Assembly (NCBI GenBank): GCA_900469965.1
Contig: UBZP01000015.1
Coordinates: 1 to 64,000, forward strand
Reading direction: 5' to 3'
Length of the DNA: 64,000 bases
Source: Hyphomicrobiales bacterium
GTDB taxonomy: Bacteria > Pseudomonadota > Alphaproteobacteria > Rhizobiales > Rhizobiaceae
Part shown: positions 7,919-16,194 of the stretch, piece after piece
How the letters are laid out: every line of letters begins with the position of its first letter
How positions within the stretch are numbered: position 1 is the first letter of the stretch
Notes under the pieces: generated by a model
Databases searched by the model: none
What the model saw: only the letters and a program-made list of their open reading frames with translations
What the model was told of the DNA's origin: nothing
Translations under genes and position numbers: made by a program

Positions 7919-8536
7919 ATGCCGCTGCAGAACCGGGTCACGCCCTTCGGCGACATCGTTGCGGTCAGCGCGCGCGGGCTCTTCACCGGCAACCGCGGCA
8001 TCATCCACGATCCTGCCACCCGTAGCCTGACGAAGCGGCGGTGGACGACGCGGGCGTGGATCATCTGCCGCTGCGACTACAAGGGCATCCGGCGGCCGGT
8101 GATGGCGCAGCGCAGCTGGACGGAGCTGTTCTTCCTCGACGAGGCGACGGCGCTCGCCGCCGGGCACCGCCCATGCTTCCTCTGCCGGGGGGAGGAGGCG
8201 CGCGCGTTCCGGGAAAAGTGGAACGCCGGCAACGGGGGGGCGCTGCCGAAGGCGCAGGATATCGACTTGCGCCTGCACGCCGAGCGGCTGGAGCACGGCG
8301 GCAAGCGGCTGCATCCACTGAAAGGGCCGCTCGCCGCGCTGCCCGACGGCACCATGGTCGCATCCGGCGCGGCGGCCTATCTCGTCAGGGGCGGCCGGAC
8401 CCTGCTCTGGCAGCCGGACGGCTACCGGCGCGCGGACCCGCCCGGACCGATGGACGGCCTGCTGACGCCGCCCTCGACGCTCGCCGCCCTTGCCGCCGGC
8501 TACCGGCCAGTGCTGCATCCGACGGCGTTCGACTGA
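7919..8536 (+). CDS. Conserved hypothetical protein with HRPCxxC motif
   Basis: The 205-residue protein starts MPLQNRVTPFG after a GGGAGG ribosome binding site. The N-terminal part has GLFTGNRGIIHD and the centre has AAGHRPCFLCRGEEA (about residues 79-94). The latter recalls the Cys-rich metal site of Ada-type or HNH-like proteins, but only two cysteines are clear. A cysteine in WIICRCDYKG could add ligands. The rest is rich in Gly, Pro and Leu with no transmembrane segment. I know similar uncharacterised proteins in rhizobia but no function. It converges on the hydrolase gene that follows. Confidence 0.75.
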   Translation: MPLQNRVTPFGDIVAVSARGLFTGNRGIIHDPATRSLTKRRWTTRAWIICRCDYKGIRRPVMAQRSWTELFFLDEATALAAGHRPCFLCRGEEARAFREKWNAGNGGALPKAQDIDLRLHAERLEHGGKRLHPLKGPLAALPDGTMVASGAAAYLVRGGRTLLWQPDGYRRADPPGPMDGLLTPPSTLAALAAGYRPVLHPTAFD

Positions 8537-8548
8537 GCCGGCGTTCGC

Positions 8549-9187
8549 TCAGCGGCCCAACTGCTCCGCCCATTGCTTCACCGTCGCAGCCATCGTGCGC
8601 AGGTGGTCGGCCGCGGAGAAGCCGGACAGTTTCTTGCGCGGCTTCAGGTCGTGATCGCCGTCTTCCAGCCAGAGCAGCCTGATCCGCCCGGACAGCGGAT
8701 AGGTCTCGACCTCCGCGCGCGTGCCGAATTCGTCGCGGGTGCCCTGGCAGATCAAAGCGGGCGTCTGCAGGCCGGCGAGGTGGGCGGTGCGCAGGCTCTC
8801 CGGCTTGTCGGGCGGGTGGAAGGGATAGCCGAGGCAGAGCAGGCCCGCGACCGCGCCGGCTGCGTGCTGTTCGTCGGCGATCATGCTTGCGACGCGGCCG
8901 CCCATCGACTTTCCGCCGATGACGAGCGGCCCGCGCGCACCGAGGGCCCGCACGGCGTCGACATATTCGGGCTTCAGGGTCTCGGCGCGGGGCGGCGGCT
9001 TGCGCTGGCCGTCGCGCCTTGCCGCCATGTAGGCGAACTCGAAGCGCGCCACGCGAAAGCCTTCGGCGGCGAGCGCCTGGGCTGCGGCCGTCATCGAGGC
9101 GGAATCCATCGGCGCGCCGGCGCCGTGCGCCAGCAGGATCGTGATCGGCGCATCGGCGGGGCCGTCGAACAGGAAGCGGTCGGTCAT
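8549..9187 (-). CDS. Alpha/beta hydrolase of the KANL3/Tex30 type
   Basis: The 212-residue protein has LLAHGAGAPMDS (oxyanion region), the nucleophile elbow GGKSMGGR (Ser at about residue 109), a candidate acid in CQGTRDEFG, and the catalytic His in DGDHDL. This matches small Tex30/KANL3-like alpha/beta hydrolases. The substrate is unknown; an esterase or dienelactone-hydrolase-like activity is possible. The ATG at 9187 is followed by DRFLFDGPADAP, and the longer frame upstream reads as low-quality sequence. The gene is monocistronic. Confidence 0.85.
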   Translation of the reverse strand: MTDRFLFDGPADAPITILLAHGAGAPMDSASMTAAAQALAAEGFRVARFEFAYMAARRDGQRKPPPRAETLKPEYVDAVRALGARGPLVIGGKSMGGRVASMIADEQHAAGAVAGLLCLGYPFHPPDKPESLRTAHLAGLQTPALICQGTRDEFGTRAEVETYPLSGRIRLLWLEDGDHDLKPRKKLSGFSAADHLRTMAATVKQWAEQLGR

Positions 9188-9274
9188 CGCATCTACCCTC
9201 TTGCAAGCGAGCTGGACCATGCGGGCATTCGCCTTCGACGTAAAGGCTCGTCTGGGGCAGGGGATTTGGCGCCC

Positions 9275-9303
9275 TTGAAATCCGCAGGCCCCGTCCACAT
9301 ATC
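9275..9303 (+). promoter_or_regulatory. Promoter of the putative small RNA
   Basis: TTGAAA (9275-9280, preceded by C as in rhizobial CTTGAC-type -35 boxes) and CATATC (9298-9303) are exactly 17 bp apart. This fits a housekeeping sigma-70 promoter whose transcript would start near 9309. Confidence 0.55.
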
Positions 9304-9308
9304 TCCGG

Positions 9309-9407
9309 TCTGCCTGAAAAACGGACGGGAATGGTGTTGGCGTTGGCCGAGCCGTTCCGTGTCCGACAGGACAAGGGCGCTCCCCGAAAGGGTCGAGCGC
9401 CCTTTTT
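9309..9407 (+). ncRNA. Putative small RNA of about 100 nt
   Basis: The stretch lies between a good promoter and a textbook terminator and contains no open frame with a start signal. It can fold into an imperfect 5' hairpin (GTCTG pairing with CGGAC, about 9309-9337), a TGTCC-GACA-GGACA hairpin (9360-9373) and the terminator hairpin. This modular three-stem layout with a 3' U-tract is typical of trans-acting, Hfq-dependent rhizobial small RNAs. I cannot assign it to a named family. It sits between the hydrolase and the LysE exporter. Alternatively it could be a terminated leader (attenuator) of the lysE-like gene. Confidence 0.5.
9375..9407 (+). terminator. Intrinsic terminator with T5 tail
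   Basis: GGGCGCTC (9375-9382) pairs with GAGCGCCC (9395-9402), with an inner CCC-GAAA-GGG helix, directly followed by TTTTT (9403-9407). It is the clearest Rho-independent terminator in the window. No protein gene ends just upstream on this strand, so it must end an RNA. Confidence 0.85.
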
Positions 9408-9555
9408 GCATCTGGGGCGCAGGATGGGTCCGGCTGCGGCGGATGCGCACGGGCCGGGCGCGGGGCTTGCGCGGCTGCGCCTTATCGGCGAAAGCTTCGA
9501 CAAGCCGACCGCCAGCCAGCCGTCAGACCGGAACCCGGGCAGAACAGCATCCGCC

Positions 9556-10110
9556 ATGATCACAGCTTTCGTCCTGACGTCCTCGGTCATCCTTCTGACA
9601 CCCGGGCCGACAAACACGGTGCTGGCCGCCGCCGGCGCCACGTTCGGACTGCCGCGGGCCCGCCTGCTGCCGCTCGCCGAGGCGGCCGGCTATGCGCTGG
9701 CGATCTCCTTCTTCGTGGCCTTCGCAGCGCTGGTGAAGGACTTCTGGTGGGCGCTGCCGGCGCTGAAGATCGTCGCTGCCTGCTGGCTGGCCTACGCGGC
9801 CGTGCGGCTCTGGGCGATGTCGCCGGACATGACGGGTGCGGCGCGCCGGGGCGCGGTCGCCCGCGTCTTCCTGACGACGCTCGTCAATCCGAAGGCGATG
9901 ATCGTCGGCACGATGATGATCCCGCAAGGGAGCCCGGACGACACCGCGTTGCGGATTGCCGTCTTCATCCTGTTGTCGTCGATCGCCGGGCTCGGCTGGG
10001 TCGCGCTCGGCGCGGCACTCCCCGGCGGCGTGCGCCGCCGTTCCTACAAGGGGGCCGCCGTCGTGCTCGGCGGCTTTTCCCTCTATGCGCTGTCGAGCGC
10101 GCTGGCCTGA
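9556..10110 (+). CDS. LysE/RhtB-family exporter
   Basis: The 184-residue membrane protein begins MITAFVLTSSVILLTPGPTNT, the hallmark N-terminus of LysE/RhtB amino-acid exporters. It has about five to six hydrophobic segments and a central VNPKAMIV motif, which is also typical. It should export an amino acid or similar small molecule across the inner membrane. The family is normally 190-210 residues, so this is slightly short at the C-terminus but looks complete. No regulator is adjacent. Transcription may be affected by the small RNA or terminator immediately upstream. Confidence 0.85.
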   Translation: MITAFVLTSSVILLTPGPTNTVLAAAGATFGLPRARLLPLAEAAGYALAISFFVAFAALVKDFWWALPALKIVAACWLAYAAVRLWAMSPDMTGAARRGAVARVFLTTLVNPKAMIVGTMMIPQGSPDDTALRIAVFILLSSIAGLGWVALGAALPGGVRRRSYKGAAVVLGGFSLYALSSALA

Positions 10111-10255
10111 ACAGCCACCCGAATACCCGGTCCCGACCGTCCATCGTTCAACCCGAGGCTTGATCTGCCCCGCGGATGGGTTCAACCTTTCGCCGTCGGG
10201 CGGGCGCCTGGAGGCGGGACGGGTGGTCTCGCCTGCGGGGAGGAAGGGCGGGGCC

Positions 10256-11224
10256 ATGGACGAGCACATTCCACAGGCGGCCGAGGCAGGCGGCGATCCG
10301 GCCGCGCCGTCGCGCCAGGTCTGGATCGAGGGCGGCACCTTCACTATGGGCTCCGACGTCCACTATCCGGAGGAGGCGCCGGCGCATCCGGTGCGGGTCG
10401 ACGGCTTCTGGATCGATGTGACGCCGGTGACGAACCGCCAGTTCATGGCCTTCGTGGAGGCCACCGGCTACGTCACCGTCGCCGAGCGGCGGGCGCGGGC
10501 GGAGGACTATCCCGGGGCCGATCCGCACATGCTTCGCCCCGGTTCGGTCATCTTCGATCCGCCGCGGCGGCTTTCCGGGCCCGACCCGTCGCAATGGTGG
10601 ACGTACAAGTTCGGCGCCAATTGGCGAAGGCCCTATGGCGGGCAGAGCAACATCCGCGGCCGGTACGACCATCCGGTCGTGCAGGTCGCCTTCGAGGACG
10701 CCAAGGCCTATGCCGACTGGGCCGGACGCGACCTGCCGACCGAGGCGGAATGGGAATTCGCCGCCAAGGGCGGGCTGGAGGGGGCCGAGTTCGCCTGGGG
10801 CGACGAGCTGATCCCCGGCGGCCGCTTCATGGCGAATACCTGGCACGGGCAGTTTCCGACCGAGAACCTCAAGCCCGATGGCTATGAGCGCACCTCGCCG
10901 GTCGGATCGTTCCCGCCGAACGGCTACGGGCTGTTCGACATGATCGGCAATGTCTGGGAATGGACGAGCGACTACTGGTCCGCGCGCCATCCGGATCCGG
11001 CGGCCAGCCCATGCTGCGTGCCCGCCAATCCGCGCGGCGGCGGCGCCGAGGCCAGTCGCGATCCGCGCATGCCCGACATCCTGATCGCCCGCCGCGTCGT
11101 CAAGGGCGGATCGCACCTGTGCGCCCCCAACTATTGCCGCCGCTACCGGCCCGCCGCCCGGCATGCGCAGGAGGAGAACGCGGCGACGACCCATATCGGC
11201 TTCCGCTGCATCCGCCGGCAATGA
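10256..11224 (+). CDS. Formylglycine-generating enzyme-like sulfatase-maturation protein
   Basis: The 322-residue FGE-sulfatase domain protein has WIEGGTFTMGS near the N-terminus, TPVTNRQFMAFVE, RLPTEAEWE-like DLPTEAEWEFAAKG, and GNVWEWTSDYW. The C-terminal GGSHLCAPNYCRRYR carries C289 and C294. These match the copper-binding and catalytic cysteines of true formylglycine-generating enzymes, which oxidise a sulfatase cysteine to formylglycine; many FGE-fold relatives lack them. There is no signal peptide, so it should act in the cytoplasm before sulfatase export. No sulfatase gene lies in the window, so its client is elsewhere. Confidence 0.9.
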   Translation: MDEHIPQAAEAGGDPAAPSRQVWIEGGTFTMGSDVHYPEEAPAHPVRVDGFWIDVTPVTNRQFMAFVEATGYVTVAERRARAEDYPGADPHMLRPGSVIFDPPRRLSGPDPSQWWTYKFGANWRRPYGGQSNIRGRYDHPVVQVAFEDAKAYADWAGRDLPTEAEWEFAAKGGLEGAEFAWGDELIPGGRFMANTWHGQFPTENLKPDGYERTSPVGSFPPNGYGLFDMIGNVWEWTSDYWSARHPDPAASPCCVPANPRGGGAEASRDPRMPDILIARRVVKGGSHLCAPNYCRRYRPAARHAQEENAATTHIGFRCIRRQ

Positions 11225-11317
11225 CCGCTGCCGCCTCGTGGCGGGCGACGTCGCCCTTGTGCCGTCGCCGCGGGCGGGCTAGTCAGGCGGTAGCAATGTC
11301 GATGCGAGGAGGAAACG

Positions 11318-11818
11318 ATGACGGAAGACCTGAAGGGTGATATCGCCCGGCTCGAGCAGCAGGAGCAGATCCTGCGGTTCTCCCGTTTCGATCCGGACAT
11401 GGCCTGGCGGCTCGGCGGCATCCTCCGCGAAATCGCGATCGACCGGCGCGCGCCCATCGCCATCGACATCTCGCTGCGGGACCGCATCCTCTTCCACACC
11501 GTTCTCGACGGGACCTCGACGGACAATGCCGAGTGGATCCGCCGCAAGCGCAACACGGTGCTGAGGCTCTGGAGTTCGTCCTATCTCGTCGGGCGCCGGC
11601 TGGCGCTCGCCCATCGCGGCCAGGAGGAGGCGCACAACCTGCCGCTGTCCGACTTCGCCACCCACGGCGGCGGCTTCCCGATCCTGGTGGACGGGCTCGG
11701 TTGCGTCGGTGCGGTCACCGTCTCCGGCGTGCCGCAGCGCATCGACCATGCGATCGTCGCGGACGGGCTCGCCCGGCTGCTCGGCGTGGAACTCGGGGAT
11801 GCGCGGCTGCCGGAATGA
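11318..11818 (+). CDS. UPF0303 (GlcG/HbpS-like) heme-degrading-domain protein
   Basis: The 166-residue cytoplasmic protein matches UPF0303 in length and pattern. It has APIAIDISLRDRILFHTVLDGTS, NAEWIRRKRNTVLR, a GGGFPILVDGLGCVGAVTVSG block and a C-terminal DHAIVADGLARLLG. The family shares the HbpS/GlcG fold and is often labelled heme-degrading, although activity is unproven for most members. A GAGGAAA-like ribosome binding site precedes the ATG. It follows the FGE-like gene by 93 bases in the same direction; a functional link is not obvious. Confidence 0.85.
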   Translation: MTEDLKGDIARLEQQEQILRFSRFDPDMAWRLGGILREIAIDRRAPIAIDISLRDRILFHTVLDGTSTDNAEWIRRKRNTVLRLWSSSYLVGRRLALAHRGQEEAHNLPLSDFATHGGGFPILVDGLGCVGAVTVSGVPQRIDHAIVADGLARLLGVELGDARLPE

Positions 11819-11843
11819 CCGGCAGGCGCCGCCGAGGGACGGA

Positions 11844-12896
11844 TCAGCGCTCGTGCCAGGCCTGGCCGAGTACGCGCAGCCAGTTCCTGCGGCAGATCTT
11901 CCTGAGGCTGTCGGCATCGTAGCCGGCGGCTGAGAGCGCGGTGACGAGGTTCTGGTTGCCGGCCGCATCCGAAATCGTGGCGGGGATCATCGCGCCGTCG
12001 AAATCCGACCCCAGCGCCACGCAGTCGATGCCCATGCGCTCGACCATGTAGTCGATGTGGCGGACCATGTCGAAAAGCGGCGTACCAGCGCTCTCGCGGC
12101 CGTCGGGGCGCAGCATCGTGGTCGCATAGTTCAGTCCGACGACCCCGCGGCTCTCGCGGATCGCGTCCAGCTGCCGGTCGGTCAGGTTGCGGGCCACCGG
12201 CGTCAGGGCATGGACGTTCGAATGGGTGGCGACCAGCGGCTGGTCGGTGGTTTTGGCGACATCCCAGAACCCTTTTTCCGTGATGTGCGACAGGTCGATC
12301 ATGATGCCGAGCCGGTTGCAGGCCCGCACCAGGTCGAAGCCGGCCTCGGTGAGGCCGGGGCCGGTGTCGGGCGACGAGGGGAAGGCGAAGGGGACGCCGT
12401 GGCCGAAGATGTTGTTGCGGCTCCAGACCGGCCCCAGCGAACGCAGGCCGGCGGCATGGAACACCTCGAGGGCGGCGAGGTCGCGGTCGATCGCCTCGCA
12501 GCCTTCCATGTGCAGGACGGCGGCGAAGATGCCCTCCTCGATGGCGTCGCGGATCTCCGCGGTCGAGCGGCACAGGCGCCAGGCGCCGGCGCGGTCGAGC
12601 TGGCAGGCGATGGCGGTCATGGCCAGGGCGATATCGAGCGACGACTGGCGTTCGAGCGGCGGCTCCATCGGGGTGATGTAGTGGCCGTTGTCGTCGGGAC
12701 GGCGCAGCTCGAAATGGCCGGACGAGATATAGATGGCGCACATGCCGCCTGCGAGGCCGCCGGCGCGGGCGCGCGGGCCGTCGATGTGCCCCTGGTCGGT
12801 GCCGTCCCGGAACTCCGCGACCGGATCGCCGCCGCCCTGCTTGTTGACCAGCAGCCGCAGCAGCACATCGTTGTGTCCGTCGAAGATCAGTTCCAT
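11844..12896 (-). CDS. Membrane dipeptidase (renal dipeptidase family, M19)
   Basis: The 350-residue zinc metallohydrolase has FDGHNDVLLRL at the N-terminus (H8 and D10, first zinc site) and a bridging glutamate in VLHMEGCEA. Further ligands are in MIDLSHITEKGFWD and VATHSNVHAL, and an Asp is in ALGSDFDGAM. It should hydrolyse dipeptides, possibly those containing D-residues. There is no signal peptide, so bacterial members like this act in the cytoplasm. The start at 12896 has AGGAA upstream. It converges on the UPF0303 gene with 25 bases between. Confidence 0.9.
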   Translation of the reverse strand: MELIFDGHNDVLLRLLVNKQGGGDPVAEFRDGTDQGHIDGPRARAGGLAGGMCAIYISSGHFELRRPDDNGHYITPMEPPLERQSSLDIALAMTAIACQLDRAGAWRLCRSTAEIRDAIEEGIFAAVLHMEGCEAIDRDLAALEVFHAAGLRSLGPVWSRNNIFGHGVPFAFPSSPDTGPGLTEAGFDLVRACNRLGIMIDLSHITEKGFWDVAKTTDQPLVATHSNVHALTPVARNLTDRQLDAIRESRGVVGLNYATTMLRPDGRESAGTPLFDMVRHIDYMVERMGIDCVALGSDFDGAMIPATISDAAGNQNLVTALSAAGYDADSLRKICRRNWLRVLGQAWHER

Positions 12897-13220
12897 GCGG
12901 GGTTCCTGTCTGCCCCGCCTGGATGCCGCCCTCGGCGAAGCGAATGCAAGTCTTTGAGGTGGCGGCTGCGGCAGCGGTCCCGGAGGCATCTACTGCCAGC
13001 GTGCAACCTAAAGCCGGATAGAGTGGGCTGCAAGGGAAGGACGATGAAGCGATTTATATCAGATTAACAGATAGTTCTAAAATACGATCCGGCCGGGCTG
13101 CAGGACCGGCCTGGGACGGTCCGGCAGGGGATGCACCTCATGCGGGAGCGGACCGCAGTCATTGAGGCGCCTGCCGGACCTGTTTTCGGCCGCATGCGTC
13201 GAAGCTGCTGCGTCAAGCGG
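12897..13220. other. Intergenic region between dipeptidase start and nagA end
   Basis: No gene is seen in these 324 bases. An AT-rich patch (about 13045-13085) probably holds the dipeptidase promoter or the end of the nag operon transcript. Two hairpins lie to its right: GGCCGG/CCGGCC at about 13091-13111, and a larger composite hairpin listed separately. Confidence 0.5.
13118..13180 (-). terminator. Composite hairpin downstream of nagA
   Basis: An 11-bp perfect inverted repeat (13118-13128 with 13170-13180) encloses two further matching stems, CCTCA/TGAGG (13136-13140 with 13163-13167) and TGCGG/CCGCA (13141-13145 with 13153-13157). It lies 40 bases beyond the nagA stop and, with the next hairpin and the ATTTTAG that follows on the minus strand, probably ends the nag operon. 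It could also be a solitary REP-like element. Confidence 0.5.
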
Positions 13221-14381
13221 CTATGCCCGATAGGCCTGCACCCCGCCGATGAAGGTCGCGCTGACTGCGAGCGTGTCGTCGAGGACGACGAAATCGGCGT
13301 CGTGGCCGTGCGTCAGGCGGCCCTTGCGGCCGGTCATGCCGATGGCTTCGGCCGGGTAGAGCGAGGCCATGCGCAGCGCCTCCTCGAGCTCGAGGCCGGC
13401 CTGATCGTGCATGAAGCGGACGCAGGCGATCATGTCGATGTCGGCGCCGGCGAGCGTGCCGTCGGCGAGCGTCAGCCGGCCGTCCTTGCGGAAGATCTCC
13501 CGTCCGTTCAGGGTGAAGCCGGTCATGTCGGTGCCGATCGTCGACATGGCGTCGGTGACGAGGAAGATGCGGCCCGGGCCCTTCTTGGCGCGCAGGGCGA
13601 CGCCGATCGAGACGGGATCGACATGGAAGCCGTCGGCGATCAGGCCGGCATTGAGATGGCCGAGGTCGAGGGCGCCGCCGACCATGCCCGGCTCGCGGTG
13701 GCCGAGCGGGCTCATGGCGTTGAAGAGATGGGTCATCATGCTGGCGCCGGCTGCGACCGCAGCGGCAACCGTCGCATAGCCGCTGTCGGAGTGGCCGAGG
13801 CTGACGGTGACGCCGGCGCCGGCAAGGGCTGCGATCTGCTCGTTGGACACGCTCTCCGGCGCTACCGTCGTGAGCAGCGCGTCGAGCTTTCCGCGCGCTT
13901 CGACGATGCGCTGGAGGTCGTCCGCCTGCATCGGCCGGATCAGCTTCGGGTCGTGGGCGCCCTTGCGAGCGATCGACAGGTGCGGCCCTTCGAGGTGGAG
14001 GCCGAGGAAGCCCGGCACGTTCGCAGCTTTCGCCGCGATGCCGGCGGCGATCGTGCGGGCGGTGACCTCGGGCGTGTCGGTGATCAGCGTCGGCAGCAGC
14101 GCGGTCGTGCCGAAGCGGGCGTGGGCGGCGCAGATGGTGCGGATGCCGTCGACGTCCGGCTGCTCGTTCAGGAGCACGCCGCCGCCGCCGTTGACCTGCA
14201 GGTCGACGAAGCCGGGGACGATGCGGGCGCCGTCGAGCGGGGCACGGACGGCGCCGGCCGGAATGTCCCGGTCGGCGACGATCGCTGCGATCCGACCGGC
14301 CTCGACCAGCAGCGCTGCCCCCTGGTGCCAGAGGTCGCCGTCGAAGATCCGGGCGCCGGTGAATGCGGTGAGCGCGCTCAT
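13221..14381 (-). CDS. nagA: N-acetylglucosamine-6-phosphate deacetylase
   Basis: The 386-residue amidohydrolase has GARIFDG at the start, the strand VPGFVDLQVNG, the metal-site LHLEGPHL (about residue 130), GHSDSGYATV, THLFNAMSPLGHREPG and the C-terminal LVTDAMSTIG. It removes the acetyl group from GlcNAc-6-P to give glucosamine-6-P and acetate. Its start overlaps the stop of the SIS-domain gene by 4 bases, so it is translationally coupled. It is the last gene of the minus-strand half of the amino-sugar divergon. Confidence 0.93.
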   Translation of the reverse strand: MSALTAFTGARIFDGDLWHQGAALLVEAGRIAAIVADRDIPAGAVRAPLDGARIVPGFVDLQVNGGGGVLLNEQPDVDGIRTICAAHARFGTTALLPTLITDTPEVTARTIAAGIAAKAANVPGFLGLHLEGPHLSIARKGAHDPKLIRPMQADDLQRIVEARGKLDALLTTVAPESVSNEQIAALAGAGVTVSLGHSDSGYATVAAAVAAGASMMTHLFNAMSPLGHREPGMVGGALDLGHLNAGLIADGFHVDPVSIGVALRAKKGPGRIFLVTDAMSTIGTDMTGFTLNGREIFRKDGRLTLADGTLAGADIDMIACVRFMHDQAGLELEEALRMASLYPAEAIGMTGRKGRLTHGHDADFVVLDDTLAVSATFIGGVQAYRA

Positions 14382-15400
14382 CTCGTCTCCGTCACTTTCT
14401 TGAGGTTGACGGGCTTGTCGGGGTCCAGGCCGCGGGCGCGCGACCAGGCCTCGACGAAGCCGTAGAAGGGCACGATCAGCGCCAGCGCATCGGTGATCGG
14501 ATGGCCGGTCGCGACGAAGGGCAGGGTCTTTGCCGCCCTGGCGCCTTCGGAGGTGACGCAGGCATAGGCGCCTTTCTCCGCCAGTCCGTCGGCCATGCCG
14601 GTGACGGACTGCTCGGCGGCGTCGCGGGCGGCGAGCGCGATCACCGGGAAGGAGGGGCCGACGAGGGCGACGGGGCCGTGCAGCACCTCGGCGGAGGAAT
14701 AGGCCTCCGCATGCAGGCCGGAGGTCTCCTTGAACTTCAGCGCCGCTTCGCTGGCGATCGCAAGGCCTGGGCCGCGGCCGAGCACATAGAGGGACTGCGC
14801 GGCCGCAAGGTCATCGATCAGGCCGCTCCAGTCGAGCGCGATCGCCTTTGCGAACTGGTCGGGCAGGGCGGCGACCGCCTTGCCGAGCGCTGCGTCGCCG
14901 GTCCATTCGGCGAGGATGGCGAGGCCCGCCACGATCGAGTTGACGTAGGACTTGGTGGCGGCGACGCTGATCTCGGGGCCGGCGCAGATGTCGAGCGGAT
15001 GGCTGCAGGCGTCCGCCAGCGGCGAGGGGATGGTGTTGGTCAGCGCCATCGAGATCGCGCCGGCGTCGGTCGCAGCCTTGGCCATGGCGACGATATCGGG
15101 GCTCTTGCCGGACTGCGAAATGGCGATTGCCGCCGCACCGTCGAGCTTCAGCCTGGCGCCGTAGATCGAGGCGAGCGAGGGGCCGAGCGAGGCGACGGGC
15201 CGGCCGGCGGTCAGTTCGATCGCATATTTGAGGAAGAGGGCGGCATGGTCGGAGGAGCCGCGGGCGACGGTGACGAAGAAGCGCGGGTCGGCGGCCTGCA
15301 GGGCGCGGCCGGCGGCGGCGATCGCCGCCTTCTGCTCGGACAGCAGGCGGGCTGCGGCCTCCGGGATCTCGTTGACTTCGCGGCGCATATTGGTCTGCAT
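14378..15400 (-). CDS. SIS-domain glucosamine-6-phosphate deaminase (NagB-II type)
   Basis: The 340-residue protein has two SIS domains like the isomerase half of GlmS, but no glutaminase domain. Visible are VARGSSDHAALFLKYAIE, ISQSGKSPDIV, ISVAATKSYVNS, VLGRGPGLAIASEAALKFKET and the C-terminal KPVNLKKVTET. In this context it should convert glucosamine-6-P to fructose-6-P and ammonia, the step after NagA. The start MQTNMRREV at 15400 is preferred because relatives begin this way. An upstream GTG at 15433 overlaps the regulator's stop and would add 11 residues. Confidence 0.88.
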   Translation of the reverse strand: MQTNMRREVNEIPEAAARLLSEQKAAIAAAGRALQAADPRFFVTVARGSSDHAALFLKYAIELTAGRPVASLGPSLASIYGARLKLDGAAAIAISQSGKSPDIVAMAKAATDAGAISMALTNTIPSPLADACSHPLDICAGPEISVAATKSYVNSIVAGLAILAEWTGDAALGKAVAALPDQFAKAIALDWSGLIDDLAAAQSLYVLGRGPGLAIASEAALKFKETSGLHAEAYSSAEVLHGPVALVGPSFPVIALAARDAAEQSVTGMADGLAEKGAYACVTSEGARAAKTLPFVATGHPITDALALIVPFYGFVEAWSRARGLDPDKPVNLKKVTETR

Positions 15401-15429
15401 GATCTTGTCTTTCGGTCTATGTGGCGCGC

Positions 15430-16194
15430 TCACGTATCCGAGAGCGTCAGCTCCGCCACGAAGTCATAGGCATCGCCCCGGTAGAGCGAGCGGGTGAATT
15501 CCACCACCCTGCCGGAGGCAAGGTAGGAGACGCGTTCGATCGAAAGCCCGGCGACGCCGGCGGTGACGCCGAGCAGGGCCGCGTCGGGCTCCTTGATATT
15601 ATAGGCCGAGATGCGCTGGACGGCGCGCACCGGCCGGCAGCCGCGCTGGCCGAGCGCGGCATAGAGCGAGCCGGTCACCTGCGCGGGATCGGGCAGGAAC
15701 TCCGACGAGATGCAGGCGCGTTCGATTGCCAGCGGCATGTCGTCGGCGATGCGCAGGCGGCCGAGTCTCGCCACCAGCGCGTCCGCCGGCAGGCCGAGGA
15801 TCATCATCTCGTCGGGCGAGGGGTGGAACAGGCCGCGGTCCAGCCATTGCGCCCGCGTCGTCAGGCCGCGCCGGGCCATGTCCTCGGTGAACGAGGTCAG
15901 CCGCGACAGCGACTGCTCCACCTTGGAGACCGGCTTGACGACGAAGGTGCCGGAGCCGTGGCGGCGCACCAACAGCCCGTCCTTGACGAGGTCGTCGACC
16001 GCCTTCCTCACCGTCACCCGGCTGATGTTGGCGTAGTCCGCGAGATCGCGCTCGGGCGGCAGCGCATCGCCGTGGTTGAGCTTGCCGGACTGGATCGCCT
16101 CCTCCAGCGTCTGGCGCAGCTTCAGGTACAGCGGACCGGATCCGCCGGCCTGCAGGCGCTCGGGCGACAGGATGGCGGCGAGCAGCTCGGTCAT
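15430..16194 (-). CDS. GntR-family regulator (HutC/NagR type, UTRA domain)
   Basis: The 254-residue protein has an N-terminal winged helix (PLYLKLRQTLEEAIQSGKL...LPPERDLADYANISRVTVRKAVDDLVKDGLLVRRHGSGTFV, residues 20-87) and a UTRA effector domain in the C-terminal half (EDMARRGL...AIERACISSEF...FTRSLYRGDAYDF). By position it should repress the divergent amino-sugar operons and sense a phosphorylated amino sugar (GlcNAc-6-P or GlcN-6-P, by analogy with NagR/DasR). The likely operators are the paired TGGTAT direct repeats at 17099-17115 and 17233-17249. Its start overlaps the kinase stop by 4 bases. Confidence 0.9.
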   Translation of the reverse strand: MTELLAAILSPERLQAGGSGPLYLKLRQTLEEAIQSGKLNHGDALPPERDLADYANISRVTVRKAVDDLVKDGLLVRRHGSGTFVVKPVSKVEQSLSRLTSFTEDMARRGLTTRAQWLDRGLFHPSPDEMMILGLPADALVARLGRLRIADDMPLAIERACISSEFLPDPAQVTGSLYAALGQRGCRPVRAVQRISAYNIKEPDAALLGVTAGVAGLSIERVSYLASGRVVEFTRSLYRGDAYDFVAELTLSDT

